Source: a bacterium (lineage in GTDB: Bacteria > Myxococcota_A > Polyangia > Nannocystales > Nannocystaceae). Taken from it: DNA of 64,000 bases. The translations under genes were made by a program, and so were the position numbers. Location of the stretch: the NCBI GenBank assembly GCA_024742475.1, contig JANSYI010000039.1:1-64000 (forward strand). The letters are read 5' to 3'. Positions within the stretch are counted from its first letter, which is position 1; every line of letters begins with the position of its first letter. Shown here piece after piece: positions 1-7,248 of the stretch. The notes beneath the pieces are model-generated. The model did not search any database, was not told the origin of the DNA, and saw only the letters and a list, made by a program, of their open reading frames with translations.

Positions 1-690
1 CTTCTTCTTCGCCGCCGTCTTCTTCGCCGCGGGCTTCTTCTTCGCCGCAGCGGCCTTCTTCTTCGCGGCGGGCTTCTTCTTCGCGGCGGGCTTCTTCTTC
101 GCCGCCGTCTTCTTCGCCGCGGGCTTCTTCTTCGCCGCAGCGGCCTTCTTCTTCGCGGCCGTCTTCTTCTTCGCGGCCGTCTTCTTCTTCGCGGCCGTCT
201 TCTTCTTCGCCGCGGGCTTCTTCTTCGCCGCCGTCTTCTTCTTCGCCGCGGGCTTCTTCTTCGCCGCCGTCTTCTTCGCCGCCGTCTTCTTCGCCGCAGC
301 GGCCTTCTTCGCTTCGGCCGCCTTCTTCTCTGCCTCGGCCGCCTTCCGCGCCTCCTCTGCCGCCTTCTTCTCTTCTTCGGCCGCCCTCTTCTTCTCGTCG
401 GCCGCCCTCTTCTTCTCCTCGGCCGCCTTCTTCTTCTCCTCGGCCGCCTTCTTCTTCTCTTCCGCCGCCTTCTTCTTCGCCTCGGCCGCCTTCTTCTTCT
501 CCTCGGCTGCCTTGGCTTTCGCCTCGGCCGCCTTGGCCTTCGCTTCGGCGGCCTTCTTCTCCTCTTCGGCGGCCTTCTTCGCCTCTGCAGCCGCCTTCTT
601 CTCGGCGGCCGCTTCCTTCTTTTTCGCGGCCGCCTCCTTCTTCTTCGCGGCCGCCTCCTTCCTCTTCGCGGCAGCCTCCTTCTTCTTGGC
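1..690. repeat. Short-period coding repeat (Lys/Ala codons)
   Basis: On the plus strand this is a degenerate array of CTTCTTCTTCGCCGC-like units about 15-21 bases long. On the minus strand it reads as AAG/GCG codons and encodes the KKKPAAKK and EEKKKAAE tail of the VOC-domain gene. The leftmost 300 bases are the most regular, with exact or near-exact copies. Arrays like this vary in length by slippage or unequal recombination and are difficult to assemble. Confidence 0.85.
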
Positions 691-1218
691 AGCCACCTCC
701 TTCGTCGAAGCCCGCGTGCTCGGCGTCTTCTTGCTCGGCGGCTCGGGCTCGTCATCCTCGACGAGCTCGGCTTCGACCACCTCAGCCTCGACCACCTCGG
801 CTTCGACCACCTCGGCGTCGCTCACGGGCGCATCATCGGCCTCGACCGGCTCGACCTCCTCCGCTTCGACCTGCCAGATGCCGAAGATCGCGCCGGCGGG
901 GTCGACGATCACCGCGACCGGGCTGTGCCCCTCGACGTCGGAGGTGTCGACCAAGATGCGCGCGCCACCGGCCCGAGCACGAGACACCGTGTCCGCGACA
1001 TCCGCGACCGCGATGTACGGCATCCAGTGCGCCGGCAGCCCCTCGTCTGCCTTGAGCTGAATGCCCCCGCCCGGTGCGCTTGGCGTGTTGATCTGGGTGT
1101 AGGTCTCCCCGCCGATGGGGACATCGTCGAAGGACCACCCGAGCACCTGCTCGTAGAACGCCCGTGCGTTCTGAATGTCGTCGGTATTGAGCTCGAGGTG
1201 GACGAACGCGCGATGCAT
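1..1218 (-). CDS. VOC-domain protein with giant Lys/Ala/Glu-rich tail (3' end missing)
   Basis: The frame opens at an ATG (1218-1216) and stays open for all 406 codons to the window edge, so the C-terminus is missing. Residues 1-115 read as a glyoxalase/VOC fold of the kind found in small antibiotic-resistance or dioxygenase-like proteins: an early FVHLELNT strand, FYEQVLGW, and a final PAGAIFGIWQ strand. Residues 116-165 are an acidic linker with repeated AEVVE units. From about residue 170 the chain is almost wholly Lys, Ala and Glu: first AEEKKKAAEEKKK-type charged helix, then histone-H1-like KKKPAAKKT repeats. Such tails bind DNA or other polyanions in bacterial histone-like proteins; that role is inference here. 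The VOC domain plus this tail is an unusual fusion. Substrate unknown. Confidence 0.8.
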   Translation of the reverse strand, partial: MHRAFVHLELNTDDIQNARAFYEQVLGWSFDDVPIGGETYTQINTPSAPGGGIQLKADEGLPAHWMPYIAVADVADTVSRARAGGARILVDTSDVEGHSPVAVIVDPAGAIFGIWQVEAEEVEPVEADDAPVSDAEVVEAEVVEAEVVEAELVEDDEPEPPSKKTPSTRASTKEVAAKKKEAAAKRKEAAAKKKEAAAKKKEAAAEKKAAAEAKKAAEEEKKAAEAKAKAAEAKAKAAEEKKKAAEAKKKAAEEKKKAAEEKKKAAEEKKRAADEKKRAAEEEKKAAEEARKAAEAEKKAAEAKKAAAAKKTAAKKTAAKKKPAAKKKTAAKKKPAAKKKTAAKKKTAAKKKTAAKKKAAAAKKKPAAKKTAAKKKPAAKKKPAAKKKAAAAKKKPAAKKTAAKKK

Positions 1219-1299
1219 GAAGACCCAGGCCTAGTGGGTCTTACTACGCACCCCGCGGCGACTTCAACGCCTGACCCGACGTGCCGGGAGAAACGCCTG

Positions 1300-1887
1300 C
1301 TACTCGATCAGGAAGGTCTTTTGGAGGGTCTTGTTGTCGCGGATCGTCGTGACCGTGAGCTGGTCCGCGGTCTCGATGTCGGAGAGGGCCTCGAGCACGG
1401 CCCGTCGCGAGTCCACGCGGACACCGTCGATGGCCGTGATGAGGTCGCCGTTGCGGAAGCCGAGCCGACGGATGACGCCGCCCTTCACCGTGTTCTCGAC
1501 GCGGTAGCCGACCATGCCCGAGCACTCACGGACGGGAACGAAGTCGCCGTACAAGCGCAGGAGGCCGGGATCGGCGACGAGGCGCTCGACCACGTAGCGG
1601 GGGACCCAGAAGGTCTCCATCGCGCGGTAGATCTTGCTGCCCAGCAGCTTCGGGTTGACCCCGTTGCGAAGCGCGGCGCCGCGACGCTTCTTCGCCTCGA
1701 CCCGCTTGCCGTCGTGGTAGACGGCGACCTTCGTGCCTTGCTCGGCCTTGGCGACGACCTTGACCTCGGTCGTCTGACCACCCGGGTGAAGGAACCCCGC
1801 GTGTGCCGCGTACGCGAACCCGGCCGCGACAGCGAGCGGCGCGAGGTTGAACAGGAACTGCTTCGACACGACGGGACGCGAGGGCAT
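1300..1887 (-). CDS. Membrane-anchored PDZ protein, GspC-like
   Basis: The 195-residue reading has one hydrophobic N-terminal segment (about residues 8-28) and a C-terminal PDZ-like domain (about 125-195) with GLRL-type strands: GVIRRLGFRNGDLITAIDG, then a conserved VDSRRAVLEAL helix. A short cytoplasmic N-terminus, one membrane anchor and a periplasmic PDZ domain match the layout of GspC of type II secretion. No other gsp gene is nearby, so the role is not proven. In-frame ATGs at 1905 and 1926 would add 6 or 13 residues. I chose 1887 because it leaves room for promoters between this gene and the divergent SUI1 gene. Confidence 0.7.
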   Translation of the reverse strand: MPSRPVVSKQFLFNLAPLAVAAGFAYAAHAGFLHPGGQTTEVKVVAKAEQGTKVAVYHDGKRVEAKKRRGAALRNGVNPKLLGSKIYRAMETFWVPRYVVERLVADPGLLRLYGDFVPVRECSGMVGYRVENTVKGGVIRRLGFRNGDLITAIDGVRVDSRRAVLEALSDIETADQLTVTTIRDNKTLQKTFLIE

Positions 1888-1937
1888 GCGGTCATGATAT
1901 GGCATGATCGATTTCGCTTCACGCATCTCGGCCCACC

Positions 1938-2354
1938 ATGAGCCGTAAACGAACCAAGAATCGTGCCGGCGGCGGCATGAGGATCACCGGCGACAACGAC
2001 GCCTTGTCGACCAATCCGTTCGCGGCGCTCGGCGATCTCGCGGGTCTGCCCGACGGTGCCCCTCAGCCAGAGCTCGCTCCGGACCCGGCAGCATCAGTGA
2101 CCCCGGAGGCGCTCGACCTCGGCCAACGCGCAATCGTCCGCCGCCAGAGCAAGGGCCAAGGCGGCAAGACGGTGACCTGCGTCGAGGGGCTCCCCTCGGC
2201 GACCGCCACCGACTTCGTCCCTCAGCTCAAGCGAGAGCTGGGGTGCAGCGGACGCATCCGGGACGGCGTGTTGATCCTCGGGACGCGCGACCACGCGCGC
2301 GTCGCCGCATGGTTGCGTGATGCGGGCGTACCGCGCGTCACGCTCGGCAATTGA
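1938..2354 (+). CDS. SUI1/YciH-family translation factor
   Basis: This 138-residue protein has a low-complexity basic N-terminus and a C-terminal SUI1 (eIF1-like) domain from about residue 65. Diagnostic features are the RRQSKGQGGKTVT strand followed by a helix and GCSGRIRDGVLILGT, and the final loop in which the domain normally meets the ribosomal P site. Bacterial YciH-type proteins of this family affect start-codon fidelity and translation of some mRNAs under stress. An internal ATG at 1977 is an alternative start. It is transcribed divergently from the GspC-like gene; the A/T-rich stretch at about 1889-1930 probably holds their promoters. Confidence 0.85.
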   Translation: MSRKRTKNRAGGGMRITGDNDALSTNPFAALGDLAGLPDGAPQPELAPDPAASVTPEALDLGQRAIVRRQSKGQGGKTVTCVEGLPSATATDFVPQLKRELGCSGRIRDGVLILGTRDHARVAAWLRDAGVPRVTLGN

Positions 2355-2412
2355 ATGAGCGCCGAGCGCTCCTGAGCAGTGGACGAGTGTAGGCGTAGCC
2401 GCTACCGTAGGG

Positions 2413-3699
2413 GTGCACAGCGTGCCCGACCGCTACGTGGAAGAGGCAGATCCCAAAACCGACGTTTACGGCACGCCAGTGCCGAAGGCTCGCGAGCACA
2501 CCGCCGAGTTGCCGGTCGCCGAAGTCGACGTCCTCGGCCTCCTCGGGACCCAGATCCACGGCGGGTTCGTCGTCGAAGAGCTCGTCTCGAGCGACGGCCT
2601 GAGCATGGTCTACCGCGCGGTCTCCTCCGACGGCACGTGCGAAGCGGCGCTCAAGTGCTTCTACGGCCTGCGGACGCTCTCACCCGACAGCCTGTCGAGC
2701 TTTCGCGACCGCTTCCGGCGCATCACGTCCTTGCTCGGTGCGCTCTCCGCCGACCAGCCCAGCATGACCCGCGTGCTCGGCCAGGGCTGGATGGGAGTTG
2801 GTGACCGCGAGATCCCATGCATGCTGCTCGAGTGGGTCGAGGGCGTCTCGCTGCAGACGGTCCTCGACGAGGAGCGCCGCGACGGCTCGAAGCGTCGCTC
2901 GATCGATGAGGTCTTCGCGATCATGAAGCCCACGCTGCGTGCGCTCGCCGCGGCGCACTCCTACGGGCTCACCCACCGCAACCTCAACCCGGGCAACCTC
3001 TTCGTCGACGCGAGCCGGCTGACCCCGGGCACCAACGTCCGCATCATGGACTACGCGCTCGCGCGACTCGAAGGCGAGCCGTTCGACGACGCGATCACCT
3101 TCCTCACCCCCGAGTACGCGTCGCCGGAGCAGTTCATGGGCTACGAGCACCTCGTGGGCCCATGGAGCGACGTCTTCTCCATCGCCCTCGTGCTCGTCGA
3201 GATGATGCTCGGCGGCGGCCAGGTCATGCCCGGCGACGACTTCGAGGCGCTCCGGGCGGCTTGCCTCGACGAAGCGAAGCGGCCGACACCGCGATCGTTC
3301 GGCCTCGACGTCTCCGACGCGGTCGAGATGGTCTTCCTTCGCGCGCTCGAGATCGACGTGCACCGCCGCTACAACTCGGGCGCGCACTTGATGGGCGCCC
3401 TCACCCGCGCCCTCGAGAACGGCGAACCCGAAGAGGTCAGCGCGACCGCGGGCGAGTTCCAACACGACCCGGCGTCGCACTACCTCACCCGCAACCAAAA
3501 AGCGCCCAAGGGTCCGAAGACCCCCAAGCGCCCGGCCGACGCGGGAAACACCATGGTGGTCTCGCCGATCGGCAGCGGCAACGCGCCGCCGCTTCCGGCG
3601 ATCATCACCGGCGAGACGGTCATCGCACCTCGCCCCGTACGCACGGGCCAGACCGTGCTCGCACCGGTCCCCACGTTCCCGACATTCGAAGACTCGTGA
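2413..3699 (+). CDS. Predicted Ser/Thr pseudokinase
   Basis: The 428-residue protein has a Hanks-type kinase fold (about residues 50-335). The ATP-anchoring Lys is present (K81, in AALKCF), as are a normal APE-like PEYASPEQF motif and the metal-binding Asn in NPGN. The catalytic HRD aspartate, however, is Asn (HRN, codon AAC at 2980-2982, residue 190), DFG reads DYA (D213), and the glycine-rich loop is eroded. Known kinases with these changes are usually inactive scaffolds or allosteric regulators. The tail (about 345-428) is Pro/Thr-rich and disordered. GTG at 2413 is the start used; GTG 2422 is also possible. Its stop overlaps the start of the pseudouridine synthase gene by GTGA, so the two are probably translated together. 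Confidence 0.85.
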   Translation: MHSVPDRYVEEADPKTDVYGTPVPKAREHTAELPVAEVDVLGLLGTQIHGGFVVEELVSSDGLSMVYRAVSSDGTCEAALKCFYGLRTLSPDSLSSFRDRFRRITSLLGALSADQPSMTRVLGQGWMGVGDREIPCMLLEWVEGVSLQTVLDEERRDGSKRRSIDEVFAIMKPTLRALAAAHSYGLTHRNLNPGNLFVDASRLTPGTNVRIMDYALARLEGEPFDDAITFLTPEYASPEQFMGYEHLVGPWSDVFSIALVLVEMMLGGGQVMPGDDFEALRAACLDEAKRPTPRSFGLDVSDAVEMVFLRALEIDVHRRYNSGAHLMGALTRALENGEPEEVSATAGEFQHDPASHYLTRNQKAPKGPKTPKRPADAGNTMVVSPIGSGNAPPLPAIITGETVIAPRPVRTGQTVLAPVPTFPTFEDS

Positions 3700-5075
3700 C
3701 TCCGGTCCCGCTCGACGTCGACGTGGCGTCGCTTCCGTCGACGTTTCCCACGCCGTTTCGCCAAGGGCGCCCGCACCCCGTAGCCGCCCGCGCGGCCGAG
3801 CAGCTGCAGGCACACTTGCGCGAGGCGTTGCCGCCCGACGTCGTCCGCGGCCCGCTCGGCGGCAAGATGTTCGGCGTCCTCGTCGTGCTCGACGAAGTCG
3901 GCACGCCCAGCGTGCTGTGGGGCTTCGCGGGGATGATTCGAGGGAGTCGATCGTGGCCGGGCTTCGTCCCGCCCGCGTGCGACCAAAAGGCCTTCGACGC
4001 TCTATGGCGATCCGAGGGGGCACGGGTCGAGGCGTTCAACGACGTCATCGCGACCGCCGTTGGCGACCACCGCGAGCAGCTCATCGCGGAGCAGCAAGCA
4101 TGCTCGCAGGCCCTGCTGCCCAAGCTTCAGGCGACCTACGCCCTACGCAACGCCATCGGCGAGACCCGCAGCCTCGAGGCGCTCTTCGCACCCCGACCGA
4201 TCCCCGGCGGGGCAGGAGACTGCGCCGCTGTGAAACTGCTCCAGCACGCCTACCGCCTCGGGCTCCGCCCCGTCGCGCTCGCCGAGTTCTGGTGGGGCGA
4301 TCCCACCCCCGCCGGTGGTCGGCACCACGGCGTGTTCTATCCGGCGTGCCGGGGCAAGTGCGCGAAGATCCTGCCGTTCATGCTCGAGGGCATCGACTGC
4401 GAACCGCCGCCCGCCTACGGCAACCACGGCGTCCTGGGCGATGCGCCCCTGACCGTCTTCGAGGACGACGACCTGTGGATCGTCGACAAACCCAGCGGGC
4501 TGCTCTCGGTCCCCGGCCGTGGCAACGCCATGCGCGACTGCGTGCAGCAGCGCCTGCAGACCCGCGCCGCACTCGACGACTCGAGCTGGCCTCGGCTGGT
4601 GCACCGACTCGACCAGGCCACGTCGGGCCTGCTGATCGCGGCGAAGCACAAGGCGGCCTACGTGCTGATTCAGCAGCAGTTCTCGCGGCGCACAATCGAC
4701 AAGCGCTACGAGGCGCTCGTGCAGGGTCACGTCGAAGGCGAAGGGCTCATCGACCTGCCGCTCCGCCCCGACATCGACGACCGACCACGCCAGATGCACG
4801 ACCCCATCCACGGAAAGCCAGCCGTGACCCGATGGAGGGCCCTGAGCGTCGAAGGCGACCACACCCGCGTCGCCTTCTGGCCTCAGACCGGACGATCGCA
4901 CCAGCTCCGCTTGCACGCCGCACACCCGCGGGGGCTCGGCGCGCCCATCGTGGGAGACCCGCTCTACGGTCTCCCCGACGAGGCGCCCCGGCTCATGCTG
5001 CATGCCGCCGGTTTGCGCATGGTGCACCCCACGTCCAGCGACGCGCTCGAGCTCGAAGCCCCGGTCCCGTTCTGA
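3696..5075 (+). CDS. RluA-family pseudouridine synthase with N-terminal extension
   Basis: The protein has 459 residues. The C-terminal half (from about residue 250) is an RluA/RsuA-type synthase that isomerises uridine to pseudouridine in rRNA or tRNA. It shows VDKPSGLLSVPG, the catalytic RLVHRLDQATSGLL motif (HRLD aspartate), KRYEALVQG and the terminal GRSHQLRLH and IVGDPLYG motifs. The N-terminal half matches the extra domain of long RluA-type enzymes, with GGAGDCAAVKLLQHAY and AEFWWGDP. The start is a GTG at 3696, whose GTGA overlaps the stop of the pseudokinase gene. The target RNA cannot be told from sequence. A longer open frame upstream (from 3162) is only the shadow of the pseudokinase gene. 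Confidence 0.92.
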   Translation: MTPVPLDVDVASLPSTFPTPFRQGRPHPVAARAAEQLQAHLREALPPDVVRGPLGGKMFGVLVVLDEVGTPSVLWGFAGMIRGSRSWPGFVPPACDQKAFDALWRSEGARVEAFNDVIATAVGDHREQLIAEQQACSQALLPKLQATYALRNAIGETRSLEALFAPRPIPGGAGDCAAVKLLQHAYRLGLRPVALAEFWWGDPTPAGGRHHGVFYPACRGKCAKILPFMLEGIDCEPPPAYGNHGVLGDAPLTVFEDDDLWIVDKPSGLLSVPGRGNAMRDCVQQRLQTRAALDDSSWPRLVHRLDQATSGLLIAAKHKAAYVLIQQQFSRRTIDKRYEALVQGHVEGEGLIDLPLRPDIDDRPRQMHDPIHGKPAVTRWRALSVEGDHTRVAFWPQTGRSHQLRLHAAHPRGLGAPIVGDPLYGLPDEAPRLMLHAAGLRMVHPTSSDALELEAPVPF

Positions 5076-5080
5076 CGAAA

Positions 5081-5123
5081 AACCCCGAGCAGAGACCGCC
5101 GCTGGCGATCCCGACTCGGGGTT
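5081..5123. terminator. Bidirectional hairpin between convergent genes
   Basis: AACCCCGAG (5081-5089) pairs perfectly with CTCGGGGTT (5115-5123) across a 25-base loop. It lies between the stop of the pseudouridine synthase gene and the stop of the convergent SPFH gene. A four-base A run precedes the left arm, so the structure would work best for minus-strand transcripts. The long loop makes it a moderate prediction. Confidence 0.5.
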
Positions 5124-5126
5124 CGG

Positions 5127-6212
5127 TCAATCCCGCACCTTCAGCTGCAGCTGACGCTGCATGTCGGCAGGGGACACGACGACGGAGAGGTTGGGGATCC
5201 GCTCCGCCATCTCTTTGTACAGCTCGAGCTCTTTGAGGCGCAGAAGCACCGGGTTGCTCTCGAGCAGTTTTGCGGTGTTGGCCAACGACCGGGTCGCGGC
5301 GGTTTCCTCCCGGCGCAGGATGTTCTGCGCCGCCGCACGCTTCTCGGCCTCGATGACCTGGTTGAGCAACACCTTCATGTCACCGGGCAGGACGACGTCC
5401 TTGATGTCCAGTCGGACCGCGCGAACACCCCAAGCGCTCACGCGTTCGGCCACGTCGGTCACCATGGCGCCGGCCAGCTCCACCCGCTGCTCGAGCAGCT
5501 GGTCGACTGTCACGCCTGCAATTGCGGTGCGTGCCGCCAGCTGCACTTCGGCGTAGAGCGCGTCGTGCAGGCTGGTCGTCCCGCTGACAGCCGCGATGGG
5601 CTCTTCGATGCGGTACTTGAAGAGCACGTTCAGCCGCAGGGTCGCCTTGTCGGCGGTGATCAGCTCCTGACCGACGACTTGGAGCTCCTGCTCACGCATG
5701 TCGAGCAGGACCACCTCGAGCGACCGGTCGTAGGTGCTGAGCACGTACGAGCCCTCGGGGAGGACCTCGGCGAGCTCTCCGTCGGCAAACACGACCGCAC
5801 GCTGCCACGGCCGAACCACCTGCGGACGAACGAACCCGCCCGCGAGCGGCCAGAACCGCGGAGGCACCTCGGCACGCAGCGCTCGCAGATCGACGAGCTG
5901 CGCATCCACGCGGCCGCCAAACTGCCACAGCACCCACTCACCGGGGCCGACCACTTTCAGCGGTTTGCCACGGTACGAGATCAAGCCGATCTCGTGGGCC
6001 GCCACTTCGAGCATGCGCGCATCTTCGGCCGGGAGCACCCGCTCCATGCCAGGCTGCATCTCGGTGACCCGCTCTCCTGCAGGCACGAGACGCACGTCCA
6101 CCTCGGTGAACCAGCGGCGTACGCGGTGCTTTCCGGGTCCGAGGAACCGTGCCAGCACACCGTTTTCGTAGACCAGAGCTCGCTGACCTTCTTGAATGAT
6201 TGCGTATTGCAT
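5127..6212 (-). CDS. SPFH/Band 7 (slipin-like) protein
   Basis: This 361-residue protein has the SPFH core (about residues 150-315): VVLLDMREQELQVVGQELITADKATLRLNV, then the VRAVRLDIKDVVLPGDMKVLLNQVIEAEKRAAAQ helix typical of prohibitin/stomatin/slipin proteins, written here in pieces of a continuous motif. The end is a charged helix. Family members form oligomeric rings on membranes and organise lipid or protease complexes. This one lacks an obvious N-terminal membrane hairpin and has instead two repeated beta segments (VYENGVLARFLGPGKHRV and VFADGELAEVLPEGSYVL). The ATG at 6212 is preceded by AGGAGGAG at ideal spacing, so the 62-residue extension open upstream is not part of the protein. 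Confidence 0.85.
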   Translation of the reverse strand: MQYAIIQEGQRALVYENGVLARFLGPGKHRVRRWFTEVDVRLVPAGERVTEMQPGMERVLPAEDARMLEVAAHEIGLISYRGKPLKVVGPGEWVLWQFGGRVDAQLVDLRALRAEVPPRFWPLAGGFVRPQVVRPWQRAVVFADGELAEVLPEGSYVLSTYDRSLEVVLLDMREQELQVVGQELITADKATLRLNVLFKYRIEEPIAAVSGTTSLHDALYAEVQLAARTAIAGVTVDQLLEQRVELAGAMVTDVAERVSAWGVRAVRLDIKDVVLPGDMKVLLNQVIEAEKRAAAQNILRREETAATRSLANTAKLLESNPVLLRLKELELYKEMAERIPNLSVVVSPADMQRQLQLKVRD

Positions 6213-6508
6213 CGTCTCCTCCTGCTTCGAAAATGCGGGTTCCAGCGCCTCGTGTGTCTTCGGTAGAGCCTTGGCCGAGAGATCGAGAGCGAACGGGAAC
6301 GAAGACCAAGGCCTTGCGTCGCGGGGTGTGTCCGTCAGCGACACGCATGCATGCACACGTGCGCGGAGTGAAGCGCACCGGCGAGTCCTCCTGACCACGG
6401 CCCAGCGCGCCGACGCACCGCAGGGCTTCGCGCGACCACCCGAGCATCACTTCCTTGAAAGCTCCGCTCTTCGAGTCCGCGTCCCCGTTCTTTCGATGTT
6501 CTCGAACG

Positions 6509-6552
6509 ACAGATTAACGGTCTGTTGCGTTTACCAATTACGCCACTCCCCC
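6509..6552 (-). tRNA. tRNA-like 5' half, anticodon GTT (Asn)
   Basis: Read on the minus strand: acceptor 5' strand GGGGGAG (6552-6546), TG, a D arm of stem GCGT/ACGC around the loop AATTGGTAA with the GG pair, then a perfect five-pair anticodon stem ACAGA/TCTGT around loop CCGTTAA. The anticodon would be GUU (asparagine). Position 33 is C instead of the nearly invariant U. Downstream of the anticodon arm there is no T arm or 3' acceptor strand within 100 bases. Those elements lie upstream instead, at 6560-6584. The D-arm wording resembles phage tRNAs more than ordinary chromosomal tRNA-Asn. Confidence 0.6.
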
Positions 6553-6559
6553 GTAGGAG

Positions 6560-6605
6560 TGGGGGAGCCAGGATTCGAACCTGGATGTCCTGCTTGCAAA
6601 GCAGA
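6560..6605 (-). tRNA. tRNA-like 3' half (T arm and acceptor), with Ala-like TGC anticodon arm
   Basis: Read on the minus strand: stem-loop TCTGC/TTTGCAA/GCAGG (6605-6589, anticodon TGC, U33 present), a short variable region, a perfect T arm CCAGG/TTCGAAT/CCTGG (6584-6568), acceptor strand CTCCCCC (6567-6561) and discriminator A (6560). No CCA is encoded. No 5' acceptor strand or D arm can be found upstream. The acceptor strand is the exact complement of GGGGGAG, the 5' half that starts only seven bases further on after the linker CTCCTAC. This is either the first part of a circularly permuted tRNA gene or a remnant of a tandem tRNA array. Confidence 0.6.
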
Positions 6606-6894
6606 TCGGAGGGTGAGTCCGGTCTCGGCCGACGCGATATGCGGGACCCTCGGTGCCGATTCGACCCGATCTGGCCCGGAGTATCGGTCCGGGCGAGAAC
6701 GGAGGCGTTGGAGAGCCGCTGATGAGCGACCAAGGCTCTACAGAAGACACTGCTCGACCGCACGCGCGCAGGCGCGAGAGATCAGAGCAGAGACGTTGGA
6801 GCTGATGGTGTGCACGGAGATGTGACTCCTTCCTCGAAGCCCGCTTCGAAGCCGCAGGGGTTTAGCTCCGCCTCGAGGAACGTCAAGAAGAAAA

Positions 6895-7182
6895 TCAAGT
6901 CGCCTGTGGTTGGAGCTGCTCGTTGAGCTCGGCGGCGCGGATCATCCGGCGCGCACCGACGATGCCCAGCAGGCCCAAGGGCACGAACGGAAAGCACCCC
7001 ACGCACACCATGACGAATCCAGCCCGGCGCGTCTGCTTGGAGTCGGCCAAGAAGGCGCCGACGGCTTGCACCACCCAGAACACCGCGAGAATGACGCTGA
7101 AGCCCGTGTCGTACTCGGGCGAAGCGAAGAAGGCCATGGTGGCGAAGGCGGTGAGGACGAGGTTGAGGATCAAGAGGCCCAT
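6895..7182 (-). CDS. Small membrane protein, unknown
   Basis: A 95-residue protein with three likely membrane segments: about residues 2-19 (GLLILNLVLTAFATMAFF), 27-46 (GFSVILAVFWVVQAVGAFLA) and 54-76 (GFVMVCVGCFPFVPLGLLGI). A short positively charged loop separates the last two, and the tail is soluble and Glu/Gln-rich. I recognise no family. The start ATG (7182) has no strong Shine-Dalgarno site. It is followed by the tRNA-like region and may share a transcript with the lipoprotein gene ending at 7249. Confidence 0.6.
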   Translation of the reverse strand: MGLLILNLVLTAFATMAFFASPEYDTGFSVILAVFWVVQAVGAFLADSKQTRRAGFVMVCVGCFPFVPLGLLGIVGARRMIRAAELNEQLQPQAT

Positions 7183-7248
7183 CTGCCAACCCCGTCGACC
7201 ACCGCGGTCGATCGTTGCAGATTTTTCGCAAGGCCGCGGGTGGCCCGG

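Larger units (their letters stand above)
6213..6894. other. Gene-poor stretch with tRNA-derived sequence
   Basis: No convincing protein-coding gene lies here: the open frames on both strands have poor codon bias and no family features. The only structured signal is the pair of tRNA-like halves at 6509-6605 on the minus strand. The base composition around them is less G+C-rich than in neighbouring genes (ACGACAGATTAACGG, TTTACCAATTACG), in keeping with DNA of foreign or RNA-gene origin. Confidence 0.6.

Noticed and set aside
3917-5236. 439-residue plus-strand ORF inside the pseudouridine synthase gene
   Set aside because: Its translation is Arg/Ala/Pro-rich, has no family motifs and lies in a shifted frame of a well-identified gene; it is a high-GC shadow.
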